DNA of 64,000 bases from Juglans regia. Taxonomy: Eukaryota > Streptophyta > Magnoliopsida > Fagales > Juglandaceae. The stretch lies in assembly GCF_001411555.2 (NCBI RefSeq), contig NC_049901.1, positions 34,234,838 through 34,298,837 of the forward strand. Reading direction: 5' to 3'. The notes below the pieces were generated by a model that was given only the letters and a program-made list of their open reading frames with translations, had not been told where the DNA came from and made no database searches. Shown here one piece after another: positions 35,222-45,571 of this stretch (positions are counted from its first letter, which is position 1; the number at the start of each line of letters is the position of its first letter). Both the position numbers and the translations under genes were made by a program.

Positions 35222-35644
35222 TTACAGCCATATAGGCAAAAAGCAGTAACCTTATGCCATAATCTGAAACTGGCACCTTGTTTTTATGGTCCATTTTAGA
35301 TCATGCCAAGGTAGGATCTGTGGCATTAAAGCTAGAACTGCCTCTTTAGCTAAAATATACAATATTATTCATGTATCTTGCCTTAAGAAGAAATTTGGGG
35401 GTCGGGGGGGGGGATAGAGAAAGAAATATCTAGCCAGAGCCTGAAGAGACTCTAGACAAACGCATGAAGAAATGTGAGAATCATGCTAACACTAAGGTAT
35501 TGATCAAATGTTCTAGGGATGCACTTAAGGATAGTACCTGAGAGTTGTTGTGGAAGCTTAGAGGCCTTTTCCCTCACCTTGTGGACAAGATCTTGTGAGG
35601 AGGGGAAGATGTAGTCCTGAATCTTCAGCCTTGTGCTGAAGGCT

Positions 35645-35687
35645 CATTTAAGGAAGGGAGTATGTCATTCATTTAAGGAAGGGAGTA
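35645..35687 (+). repeat. Duplicated polypurine tract / LTR edge
   Basis: CATTTAAGGAAGGGAGTATG occurs twice in tandem (25-base period), so the purine tract and first bases of the LTR are duplicated just upstream of the 3' LTR start at 35688. Confidence 0.8.
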
Positions 35688-36045
35688 TGTCATGTATGGC
35701 AGTTAAAGTAGTTGAAGGAGAAGGGATCCGAGAGAAAGAAGGAGAGTCCAGTGGGGCAAAATGGTGCACATAATATTAGTGAAACGACTCATATTGTAAT
35801 AAGAAATAAAGTAGGTTTGTATAATAAGTAGAATGAAACGTGTGTATAAGTGAGAAACAATGCGTATTGTAGAGATTAGTTTTATAAAACGGGAATAGCG
35901 GGAAGGGAAGATCATCTGAACACCTGTATGGAATTCTATTCTTGGAGGTGTGAGTTTTTTATCGAAATAAAACTCAGTTCTTGAGGTTCTTGTAGTATTC
36001 TTGTTCTCATTCTTGAAGTTCTTGAATTCCATAATATACATGACA
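35688..36045 (+). repeat. 3' LTR
   Basis: Begins TGTCATGTATGGCAG and ends about ACATGACA. Its last 260 bases match the 5' remnant. It holds a TATAAAAC box near 35883. Confidence 0.85.
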
Positions 36046-36452
36046 TACCGACAAAGTGTACCGATTCTATTTTTTTTTAAGATTTTTGTTTGTTCATGTT
36101 TTAGTATTGTGTATTACAAACGACATTCTCCGTTTGCAAAGGTACCAACAAAGTTTACACTGTCAGTACCGACTATTGGTGACTGATATAAGAAGAATCG
36201 AAATTTCCATTATATTTTGTGAACCAAACAATTCCTCAGAGTTCCTTTCAAAACTTATTTAAAACGTGAGTGGTGAAAGTTGAGCACCTTAATTATATTT
36301 TGGATAATTGGTTCGATCCTTACTAAGTTCAGAAGTGCATGTTCCATTATTATACTAAAAGGATTTAATTAATCGCATAATGCACGTACTAAACATGTTA
36401 GATATATTAATGTACCTACCAGCAAATCAGAGTCAAAAAGTATATCCCAAGA
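36046..36452. other. AT-rich spacer
   Basis: No feature recognised apart from being the 3' flank of the gypsy element and the 5' flank of the SINE candidate. Confidence 0.5.
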
Positions 36453-36549
36453 GCCAAATGTATATGGCTTGTTGGCATAACACCCAAACCTAAAAATGGA
36501 GTTCTTGGGTTTAACCCCCGGCCCCTCTCCGACTCAAAAAAAGAAGCAA
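36453..36549 (+). mobile_element. Candidate short tRNA-derived SINE
   Basis: It contains a box A-like TGGCTTGTTGG (36465-36475) and a box B-like GGTTTAACCCC (36508-36518), with spacing about right for an RNA polymerase III internal promoter, and an A8 stretch near the end (36535-36542). The direct repeat ATCCCAAGA flanks it at 36444-36452 and 36550-36558. Total length under 100 bp is short for a plant SINE. No tRNA cloverleaf could be folded by eye, so it is not called a tRNA gene. Confidence 0.5.
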
Positions 36550-36730
36550 ATCCCAAGATGTAATTAGCTTTTGGGGCCCTGATTAATAGCACTTCAGAAA
36601 GACGGATCGATCGCCAGAACTCTGTTCATTAATGATTTAAAAGTTACGTTTGAATTTATTTAATATGTTTTTTTTTTATCATTTGATAATTAGTTTTTTA
36701 AAATTTAATTTTCTTTTTTTAATATATCAC

Positions 36731-37480
36731 TTTTTTTTATAACAAGAATTACATTCATCAATAAAAACATTACAAACAATGTTTTTCAACCCATATAATA
36801 GGCTCAATAAACTGAGGGAAAGAACCTTCCCATACACACATCTCTTCAACATGCCATGCATATCTTGCTAGCTTGTGTGCACCTTCATTGTTGCTGCGGC
36901 CAACATGTTGAATGCTACACTCGTTAAAAAGCTTCATCAACTCTTGAATTTCCTTAATGACGCTACCCAACAGAGATTTGGAAAAGGAATCATGACTTTG
37001 AATGCTAGTAGCCATAATCAATGAATATGTCTCTATCTCAAACTTGGTATACCTCTATGAACCTCTAAGAATGACCAACAACTCAATCTCAAGATCAGGA
37101 TCATTAACTGCCATTTCTTTCTTGCTTGGTGCAAGAAGTACATCCCCATTCTCATCTCGTAATAAAACTCCCACATCTGCTCTTTATTGATCAGAGAAAA
37201 GGGCACCATCCACATTTAGCTACAAAAATCGAACAGGAGGAGCAGTCCATCTGCCTTTACTCTTCTGCCCACCAGACTTCACATTTTCCAGATCAAACCA
37301 TAAGGCTAATGCATGGTGGACAGCTGCTGTAGGATGAACTTCCACATTTTTCAAACATTTTCTGGTTTCTAGCTCCTATACCAAAATCTCCATGCTATTA
37401 GTAAAATCCTTTCAACTTCCTCCTTGTTGCCACGATTCTGTGCTGCACGAACAAACTCTGTAGACTCCACATTTATCACA
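36731..37480 (-). pseudogene. LINE 3' end: RNase H domain fragment
   Basis: The minus strand encodes the tail of an L1-like ORF2: a WRFWY-type helix region (about 37400), PPVRFL then a stop and LNVDGALFSDQ (about 37195-37230, catalytic Asp), VGVLLRDENGDVLLAPS, LEIELLVILRG (Glu position), and ECSIQHVGRSNNEGAHKLAR (36890-36940). The last catalytic Asp position is His. A T8 run at 36731-36738 may be the poly(A) tail. It is 5'-truncated, with four or more stops. Confidence 0.8.
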
Positions 37481-38331
37481 TTTAGTTTTGAACTTTATTT
37501 TATTTTTTGAAATTTCATTGTGATGACCAACTCATGAATATGGCGCATACACCTAATTAGATTGTCCCTGCCTGTTCAGATAGGCGATCCTATCTAAAAT
37601 GTAAATAAATGTAGTTCAACCTATGATCGATCATGACAAAGATGAACTTGTGATCCAACTTCAACTAATTCTATAATTTTATATTTTCAATTAGATTGGT
37701 TCTAATGTGGAAAACAAATCCTACTTCTAGATTTTTGCAGTTAGGAATCAAACTATCTCATTACTATTTACAAATTATCTTATTATTATATATTCACAAA
37801 ATTTTCATATCATTTCACTTCCCAAACCAACCCTTTAACTCTTTTTATAAACATATCCACGGTTCTAGCTAGCTGGGCAAAGCCCGTACATCTGACATCG
37901 CATGTGCATAATTTTTTAAACATCTCCATGGGAAGAAAATAATTGACTATAAATGTATATATGCACCAAAAGGATTGGATCGAAGAACATGGTGGGTTAG
38001 GTTGTTGAAATTGTTAATTAATTTAAAGCAAGTTATCAGCATATCTTTACTTTTGGTCAGACGAGACAAAAAGGAAATACTCTCCCCCTCTCCATGTACG
38101 AATCCTTAATTTATTGCTATAAAAAATATTGGTCACGTTTGTTTTTTTTAAAGGAAAAAGAAAAGAAATTAATTGGTTTTCAGAAACAATACTACTTCTG
38201 TACATGTTGGGCACATGCTAAGTTCGTTATCATTCCTCGTGGATCACGTGTTATTGATCTATTCAAGGATAGACAATGAAAGACGACACTAGTATTAAAT
38301 TTTGGGTAGCATAGCAGCTAGCACAACCCAT
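37481..38331. other. Upstream region of the P450 gene
   Basis: AT-rich DNA with the MITE-like piece at 37700-37855. A CACGTG core occurs within GGATCACGTGTTATT at about 38240, a G-box-like motif that could bind bZIP/bHLH factors. No coding gene. Confidence 0.4.
37700..37855. mobile_element. MITE-like fragment
   Basis: Words AAACTATCTCATTACTATT, TTCACAAAATTTTCATATCA and CACTTCCCAAACCAACCC parallel the right half of the MITE at 52041-52370. Ends not resolved. It lies about 0.5 kb upstream of the P450 TATA box. Confidence 0.4.
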
Positions 38332-38337
38332 TATAAA
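38332..38337 (+). promoter_or_regulatory. TATA box of the P450 gene
   Basis: TATAAA in CCATTATAAAATCCCCC, 74 bases upstream of the ATG. This spacing leaves a leader of about 40 bases, consistent with a compact plant promoter. Confidence 0.7.
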
Positions 38338-38405
38338 ATCCCCCATAACCACTCCGAACTCTCACTCACAAAGGAGAGAGTAAACCAAAAAAAAACTCAG
38401 CCTGG

Positions 38406-40074
38406 ATGGAGTTCACTTCCTGGCTTGCTGTGTTAGCCATGGCGGGGCTAGCTTCTCTTTTCTTTCTCTCAAAACATCTCCCATTTCGATCCCACAAGTT
38501 AAAACTGCCACCAGGTCCCAAACCTTGGCCTATCATTGGCAATCTAAACCTTATTGGTCCTCTCCCTCACCAATCTCTTCACAAACTGTCACAAAAATAT
38601 GGGCAGATCATGCAGCTTAGATTCGGGTCAATCCCAGTAGTGGTTTCCTCGTCTCCTGAAATGGCAAAGCAATTCTTGAAGACACATGATCACATTTTTG
38701 CCTGTAGACCCAAAACTGCAGCTGGGAAGTACACCACTTATAACCACACCGATATTGCATGGGCACCTTGGGGACCTTATCTGCGCCAAGGGCGAAAGAT
38801 ATATCTCTCCGAGCTATTTAGCTCAAGGAGACTAGAGTCCTATGAGTACATACGTGTTGAAGAAAGACGTGCTCTTTCTTCACGCCTGTGGGCATTGTCT
38901 GGGAAGCCCATCAAGGTGAAAGAGCATCTGTCACGCCTCACTCTTAGTGTTATCAGTAGAATTGTATTGGGTAAGAAGTATTTTAGCGAATCTGGACATG
39001 AAAAATCTATAGTGACTCTTGGAGAATTCCAAGAAATGTTAGACGAGTTGTTCTTGCTTAATGGGGTGCTAAATATTGGGGACTGGATACCGTGGCTAGA
39101 TTTCTTGGACTTGCAGGGATACGTGAAACGAATGAAGACAGTGACAAGAAAATTTGATCGATTCCACGACCATGTTTTTGAAGAACACAAGGCCAAGAGA
39201 CTAGGAGTGAAAGATTTTGAGCCAAAGGACATGGTGGATTTATTGTTGCAGATCGCTGATGATTCTAACAATCAGGTTAAGCTCACTTATGACAACGTCA
39301 AGGGCCTCACTCAGGTATTGTATTTTCGAAGCACATCTTGTTTCAATGCGACCAGCTACTTTCATAATATTGAGTCATAGATTTCAAACTAGACATGTGA
39401 GCATAATATGAATAACTTTGTATATCAACTTTGGTTCTTCTTAAAATTAGGATCTTGTAGCTGGAGGCACAGACACATCTGCGACTTCAGTGGAATGGGC
39501 AATGTCTGAACTCTTGAAGCAACCCCACCTCATGAAGAAGGCTACCGAAGAGCTTGACAGTGTTATTGGGAAAGATAGATGGGTAGAAGAGAAAGACATT
39601 CCACAGCTTCCTTATATTAACGCAATTATGAAAGAGACGATGAGGAAACACCCTGTGGCTGTATTGCTAGCACCACACCTAGCTCTGGAAGATTGTGAAG
39701 TAGCTGGATATGATATTCGTAAAGGAACTACAGTCTTTATAAACACATGGAGTATAGGAAGAGACCCATCAGTATGGAATGCACCTGAAGAATTCTGCCC
39801 AGAGAGGTTCTTGGGAACAAATATTGATGTCAAGGGACAAAATTTCGAGCTATTGCCATTCGGCTCAGGAAGGAGGATGTGCCCTGGATATAGTCTTGGA
39901 CTAAAGATGATCAGCTCTAGCTTAGCCAATATATTGCATGGATTTGAGTGGAAACTGGAGGATGACGTGAAGCCGGAAGATTTTAGCATGGAGGAAATTT
40001 ATGGTTTGGCAACACCAAGAAAGTTCCCACTTGTTGCAGTAGTGAAGCCTAGACTCCCATGCCATCTATACTAA
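38406..40074 (+). CDS. Cytochrome P450, CYP92A-like (two exons, 510 aa)
   Basis: A plant A-type P450, expected to be an ER-anchored haem monooxygenase using NADPH-P450 reductase. Exons are 38406-39314 and 39451-40074; the intron has GT..AG ends and phase 0. Visible features: N-terminal membrane anchor (residues 5-22), proline hinge PPGPKPWP (35-42), I-helix oxygen-binding AGGTDTS (307-313), K-helix ExxR (E365, R368), PERF (420-423) and the haem loop FGSGRRMCPG (440-449, Cys447). FINTWSIGRDP and APHLALEDCEVAGYDI are strongly CYP92A-like. Members of that family include homoterpene (TMTT/DMNT) synthases and flavonoid-type hydroxylases, so the substrate is open. Odd point: the C-helix WxxxR Trp is Leu126 (PYLRQGR), with Arg130 kept. 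Start chosen as the ATG after the TATA box that gives a full anchor. Length is normal for the family. Confidence 0.95.
39315..39450 (+). other. P450 intron
   Basis: 136-bp intron: donor CAG|GTATTG and acceptor AAAATTAG|GA. It falls just before the I-helix motif, the conserved intron position of A-type plant P450s. Confidence 0.93.
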
Positions 40075-40290
40075 CTAATTCTCAGTTTTAGCATGAATTA
40101 TCCATCTTGAATAACGCCTTTTATATATTTTGTAACAATTTCCTAGTTTGAGGACAAGTAATTAGGTTGTGTGATATATATTATTTAAATTACATGTGCC
40201 AGCTCTTAAATTCTCACCAAATTAACAGCTTTCTCAAATACAAAATTGAAAGAAAATACTCTAATAAAAAATGGATTAAACAAAAACAAT

Positions 40291-40375
40291 CTTACAAACT
40301 GATGTAGTTGGTCAGATTATAAAATTATTTTTATTACAAAGTATATCTAACAGATCAGATAAAATGAAATCAAAC
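40291..40375. mobile_element. Foldback MITE relic
   Basis: CTTACAAACTGATGTAG...GTCAGATTATAAAATTATTTTTATTACAAAGTATATCTAAC closely parallels 57282-57350 (TGTCAGATTGTAAAGTTG, TTTTTATTATAAAGTAAATC). Only one arm is clear here. Confidence 0.5.
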
Positions 40376-40617
40376 ATAAAATATATCTACAGGCTGGAAA
40401 GTTGATACAGTACTGCAGCCGAAAGCAGAGAAATGATCAAGCTTGCTAAGCAAGTAAGGGAGAAAATTTCATTTATCAGTAGAAGTAAATAGAAATGATG
40501 GAATTACATTGTACATTATAGAATTTTATTTTTTATTATTAGTTTCTTTTTATTAACTGAACAATATTTAATATTCCCCTTTCAGAATATAGTATATAGT
40601 ATGTTATGGGAAAACAG

Positions 40618-40653
40618 AGTAACGATGCTCATGGCAGTAACGATGCTCATGGC
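40618..40653. repeat. 18-bp perfect tandem duplication
   Basis: AGTAACGATGCTCATGGC occurs twice head to tail. Confidence 0.9.
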
Positions 40654-42130
40654 AGTTTGGATCCAATGTATAAAAATTTGATCAAACTTGATAATTGGTC
40701 ATGTCGAAATATTCAATTTGAGTATAATAAAAAATCAAAGCATATTCCTTGTTTGTGTATTGTTTTCACATGATATAGAAAATTAAGAAAGGACAGATAC
40801 AAAAATAGGGTAATGATACATGTACAATCTATTTTATAAATTTTTTTTTTTTTATAATTATGTTTTAAAATGATCGAAGATATTTATGTAAAGTAATACT
40901 ATTTTTATAATTTATTTTACAATAATGCGCCCATCTAAAATATAGTTATATAAATGCCAAGGGTTTTAAAGTGTACAAAAATCCCCCTATTTAAAACATA
41001 TCATGTCAAGGGTTTTTTAAAAAGATGCCCTTTAAATTTAGACGTGGAAAAATTTTGAGTTTTATAGAAAAAGAAGAAAAAAATCGACACATTGATATTC
41101 ACAAGGTTAATATTTTGGGTTTTCTAAAAATATATCTTAATAACTTTAATAATTAAATTAACCTTTCCTAAACGCCTTTTTTAGTCTTCTCTCTCGTCTT
41201 CTTTGTAAGGAAATCGAGGAGAAGGGATAGTCACTTTCTACTCCTTAAGAGTATAGTGTTTTTTAACTAAAAGGCCCGACCCTGGATCTGAGGTTAACTT
41301 AGTCCCTTTATTAGAATCTAACCAGTTAAATGAAAATGAAACCGTTACAATTCAACGTCAGAAGCAAGAAGGCGTAGCGAGAAGACATTGGAGGTGGTGG
41401 GCTAGAGGCTTTGGAGGTACAGGTGAGTCTACATCTTTACCTTCTCTTAGAAAATGCTCAGATTTGGGCCTGAGTATAGGGATTGGTGAGGAAAAGGAAG
41501 GGAAGAAGCTTAAGGTTGCCCAAAACACTGGAGAGTGTGGAAACAATTTGTTATCGATGGAGTTTGCTAGTCAGCCCCGCCGATATCAATGAATCTATTA
41601 AGCTGGAATTGCTAAGGGTTTGGGAATTCTCGAACAGTTCAAGACTTTTGTATCACAACAAAGGAAAAGAAACCCAAGGTGGTGTTTTTAATGGAGATAC
41701 TGCTTAACTAATCTAAATTGGAAGGTCTAAGAAGAAAGTTAGGATATGATGGTTGTTTTGGAGTTGATCCAGTTGCACAGAGTGGGGGATTCGCAATGTT
41801 GTGGAGGGCAGATACAAAATTGGAAGTTTTTAATTATTCATTGAGATATATTAGTGTTTGGATTAGGGATGAGAAACTAAACACTAGGTGGCTCCATACT
41901 GGATTTTATGGCCATCTAGAACTGAGCAAAAGAAAAGAATCATGGGAGCTTTTGAAGAGACTTAAACCCAATAACATAGCTTGGTTTGTGATTGGCGATT
42001 TTAATGAAATTATGTTCCATTATGAGAAGAAAGGGGAAGAGTAAGGCTTGAGAATCAGATGGAGTTGTTTAGAACAGCTCTTGAAAAGAATCAGTTGTTT
42101 GATTTGGGATATATACACTGGTATATATTT

Positions 42131-42132
<2 letters not shown>

Positions 42133-42168
<36 letters not shown>
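42133..42168. repeat. (TA)n microsatellite inside LINE
   Basis: About 18 TA units, flanked by repeated TTTGGGATATAT words. Confidence 0.9.
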
Positions 42169-42171
<3 letters not shown>

Positions 42172-44202
42172 GGATATATTGGGGATATATTAGGGGATGT
42201 AAAACATGCTTATGAAATCTTTACAAAAGTACATCAATGCTTATGAATTCTTTACAAAAGAGAGATTGGACAGAGCAGTGGCAAATAATTTATGGAAAGG
42301 TATGCTCAATGGAGCTAGGGTAGAAGGCTTAGCTGCAATATGCTCAAACCATAGACCTCTTGTAGTTTCCTTTACAAGAGGTTTTAAGAGGCAGTATAGG
42401 AGAAGAACAACTTTTAGATTCAAAGCTAGTCGGATTAAAGAAGAGGTGTGCAGGCATAATGGAGCAGGAATGGCAACTGGTGGTTTATTTTTGCATCATC
42501 TAGAAAGAGTACAAACTACTCTAAGTGTAGTAGTACTCTGCCCAAGTGGAGCATGTAGAGAAGCCCAATTTTGGAGAAACCAATCAAAGAAAAATATGAG
42601 CTCATTGGAAGGCTACCAGCAACAGAGAGGCCTAAGAATGTAAATTTGATTAAAACAATTTGCAGAACGAAGTAGGTGGTATGTTGATGCAAGAGGATAT
42701 AAAGTGGAAGCAAAGGGCAAAGAGTAAATGGTACCAATCTGAAGATAGAAATACTAAGTATTTCCATGAGTGTGCCACCCAAAGGAGGAAGAAAATCCAT
42801 ATTCTACAGATCACTAACTTTGAATAAGTTCTTAGAACAGACCAGGAAGGGATTCAACAAGCTTTTTAGAACCATTACACAAAAGTGTATCAAACAATGG
42901 ATCCCACAACAGAGGCTTTAGAGAGTTGTTTACAACATGTGGAGGCAAGAGTGATAGCAGAGATGAATATGGAGTTACAGAAAGAATTCACCAAGGTGGA
43001 GGTTGAAGAAGCACTTAATCAAATGACCCCTTTAGAATTCTAGGTCCTAGTGGGTTTGGGGCCAGTTTCTATCAATCCTACTGGACTTTGGTAGGGGATG
43101 AGATTAGCACATTTGTTCTTAAATTCTTAAATGGTGATGAATTTCTCCTTTTTGTAAATTCTACTTTTATTGCTCTAATTCCTAAAGTACAGAAACATGA
43201 GTCTATTAGTGATTTTCGTCTTATAAGTCTATGCAATGTATTGTGTAAAATAATAGCTAAAACTATTGCCAATAAACTTAAAAAAAAGTGTTGCTAGTGA
43301 TTATTTCATAGAATCAAAGTGCCTTCATACCTAGAAGGTTCATCACTAACAAGGAAAAACGTAAAGAATGAAGTATGGCTCTTAAATTAGACATCTCTAT
43401 AGCTTATGATAGGATAAAATAGAAGTATTTGGAGGGGATTATGAAGAGATCAAGATTTTGTCAGAAGGGGGTGCATTTAGTTATGCAATGTGTTACAACA
43501 GTAAATTACTCAATGTTAGTGAATGGACAACCAGGTGATAGAATAATTTTACAAGGGGATGAATGCAAGGAGGTCCATTATCACCTTACATTTTCCTCTT
43601 ATATGCAAAAAAGTTCAGTTCATTGATAAAGTTCTAAAAGAACAGAGATATTTGAGGCATATCAATGTCACAAGGAGGAAGTAGGATTAATCATCTTCTT
43701 TTTACAGATGACTATATACTGTTTTGTATAGCCAATTTAAAATAATGGGGGAATGTAGCACAGTTGCTGGATAAATATAAACAAACTCCAAGCCAATGTT
43801 TAAATATGCATAAGACCAACATCTTCTTCAGTAAAATTACTAGTAGGGATATTAAGGAACAAATAGTGAGAGAATCAAGTGTAAGGTCGAGAGGAGATTT
43901 TGAGAAATATCTAGGATTGCCTTCAATGGTTGGAAAGTTAAAACACATAACCTTTAGAATGATCAAAGAGAGAGTTTGGCATAAAGTGCATAAGTGGAAG
44001 AATAACTTTCTCACCTAGGCAGACAAGGATATCCTCATCAAAGATGTGATACAAGCAATCCCTATGTATACTATGTGTATTTAAACTACCAAAGCAATTT
44101 TGTAAAGAAATAACTGACATTATGGCTAGATTCTGGTGGGCCCATATGAAGCAAAAAAGGAATATTCAATGGAAAAAATGGGATCAAATGGGTATATCTA
44201 AA

Positions 44203-44641
44203 TGTAACGCCCCAATGAAAGGCTCAAACTACATAGCCTATACTTCAAAAGGACTGGTCAACGATACAATTGGAGCCCCATTGGAACCTTATAAAGAGCA
44301 AGAAATTCTACTTCCCAAGCAATGTGGGATCTCATACACCACATACCCTTATCCATATCTTATGGGGTATCACAATCTACCCCCCTTAAATTCCTGACGT
44401 CCTTGTCGGGCCTAGCCATTGTAAGTGGCACGACTCAAATCCCACATTTCTGGTTGGGATAGTCTCTGATATCATTTTTAACGCCCCAATGGAAGGCCCA
44501 AACCACATTGCATATACTCCAAAAGGACTAGCCACTGATACAATTGGAGCCTCATTGAAACCTTATAAAGAGCAAGTCTTCCCAATCAATGTGGGATCCC
44601 ATTCACCACCTACCATTATTCATATCTTAAGGGGTATCACA
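44203..44641 (-). mobile_element. TRIM (terminal-repeat retrotransposon in miniature), complete
   Basis: A 439-bp element with LTRs at 44203-44374 (172 bp) and 44477-44641 (165 bp) and a 102-bp interior, flanked by the 5-bp direct repeat CTAAA (44198-44202 and 44642-44646). Plus-strand ends are TGTAACGCCCC and GGGGTATCACA. On the minus strand the interior starts with TGATATCAGAGAC (Met-tRNA-type primer site) near 44462-44474 and ends with the purine tract AAGGGGGGTAGAT at 44375-44387. There is no coding capacity, as expected for TRIMs, which rely on proteins in trans. It sits inside the LINE's reverse transcriptase tail. Confidence 0.93.
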
Positions 44642-44993
44642 CTAAAGCTGAATGAGGACTTGGTTTCAAGGAAATTGATTGCTTTAACTAAGCTATGTTG
44701 GCTAAGCAATGTTAGAGACTTCTTACTAATCCTACTTCTTTGACAGCTAGAATTGTGAAGGAAAAATACTACAAAAGTGGAATCATCATAGAGGCAAAGC
44801 TAGGAGAATATCCATCACAAATATTGAGGAGTATATGGAGGTGCATAAATTTACTAAGAGAAGGCGCTAAGATGGTGGGTAGGAAACGATAGTAATATAA
44901 AAATCTAGCGAAATAACTAGTTGTCAACACCGAGTACATTCAGTGTACAATCTCTATTGAAAATTCTTAAAAAGGAAGCTAATATTAAGGATG

Positions 44994-45178
44994 TGATGCC
45001 CCCAAATTCTGCTTGGGATCAGACACACTATAAAACGTCGAGATATCCAACACAAGGTTACTTGCTCCATTCATGACCAATAAAGATGCAAGGCACCTTT
45101 CATCCATCAAACAATATGCAATATTCGCAGTTGATACTTTTTTTTCTTTGAGAATACAATGTAGCAGATAAAAATAAC
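44994..45178 (+). mobile_element. LTR 5' fragment (same family as 2052-4161)
   Basis: Begins TGTGATGCCCCCAAATTC exactly where LINE sequence stops, and aligns with 2052-2240 (GCAATATTCGCA, AATAAAGATGCAA). It ends where the Tat element's LTR sequence starts. Confidence 0.7.
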
Positions 45179-45533
45179 TAACTCTAATAGAAGATATCTA
45201 TCCCAAAGGAAATGACGAGATATTCAAAATAGAAGTCCACGATATGTCAACCATTTCCTTCTGCTATTATATCCTGAGAATCTGACGATCAAGACCCCAA
45301 GATTTGGGGGAAATTAACTATCCTTATCAAATAGCAATTCACCCCTATATAAAGGACATTTACCAATGAATCCAAGTACGATCGAGAAATTTCCCTTTTC
45401 TATTAAGATATATTTACTCCTTCCTAAAGTAGGCATCGGATGTGCATTAGGCCTACCCAGGCCTCCCCTATATTTTGGTTCCTTTTTGCAAGTCTTCGAT
45501 CATAACCGGTTGGTGGTGAAAAATGTCATCAAC
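45179..45533 (+). repeat. Partial 5' LTR of the Tat element
   Basis: It matches 55975-56310: TAACTCTAATAGA, ACGATCGAGAAATT, CCTTTTTGCAAGTC, GGTTGGTGGTGA. The first ~130 or more bases of the LTR are missing and replaced by another LTR's fragment. Confidence 0.85.
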
Positions 45534-45534
45534 A

Positions 45535-45550
45535 ATTGGTGCCTTCTGTG
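45535..45550 (+). promoter_or_regulatory. Primer-binding site, non-Met type
   Basis: ATTGGTGCCTTCTGTG follows the LTR end; the TGGTGCC... form is typical of the Tat lineage. I cannot assign the tRNA with certainty. Confidence 0.65.
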
Positions 45551-45571
45551 AGATCTGAGATATAAGCTTCA

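Larger units (their letters stand above)
31851..36045 (+). mobile_element. Ty3/gypsy retrotransposon, truncated 5' LTR and internal deletion
   Basis: Order: 5' LTR remnant, PBS, gag, protease, reverse transcriptase, integrase, purine tract and 3' LTR. RNase H and the integrase N-terminus are missing: reverse transcriptase thumb sequence (NLGKIAAIG, about 34425) runs almost directly into the second half of the integrase zinc finger (RECDIC, about 34470). Multiple stops and frameshifts. The 5' LTR (about 230 bp) lacks the first ~100 bases present in the 3' LTR (358 bp). Confidence 0.88.
40075..41339. other. P450 3' flank and AT-rich spacer
   Basis: The first 40 bases are P450 3' UTR; GCATGAATTATCCATCTTG (about 40092-40110) recurs behind the P450 relic at 56.4 kb. 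The rest is AT-rich with a MITE relic (40291-40375) and an 18-bp tandem pair (40618-40653). No gene recognised. Confidence 0.6.
41589..44990 (+). pseudogene. LINE ORF2: endonuclease and reverse transcriptase, many stops
   Basis: The ATG at 41589 starts MNLLSWNC followed by a stop where the family has Arg or Gln. The endonuclease continues (KPKVVFLME, LEGLRRKLGYDGCFGVDP, FVIGDFNEIMFHYEK, then SNHRPLVV at about 42345 for the C-terminal SDH-type motif). A (TA)n tract at 42133-42168 disrupts the middle. Reverse transcriptase pieces include GPSGFGASFYQSYW (43050), STFIALIPKVQKHESISDFR (43160), ALKLDISIAYDRIK (43380), and an intact two-Asp box LLFTDDYILFC (43695-43725). KYLGLPSMVGK (43905) and WKKWDQMGIS (44175) follow. 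More than ten stops and frameshifts. Confidence 0.85.
41340..44993 (+). mobile_element. L1-like LINE, degraded, interrupted by a TRIM
   Basis: A plus-strand LINE with ORF1 tail, endonuclease and reverse transcriptase. It stops at about 44993, where an unrelated LTR begins, so the zf-RVT and RNase H parts are lost. Removing the TRIM at 44203-44641 plus one CTAAA restores continuous LINE sequence. Confidence 0.85.

Noticed and set aside
36453..36549. Possible tRNA gene from box A/B motifs
   Set aside because: No cloverleaf stems or anticodon arm can be formed by eye, and an A-rich tail with flanking repeats fits a SINE better.
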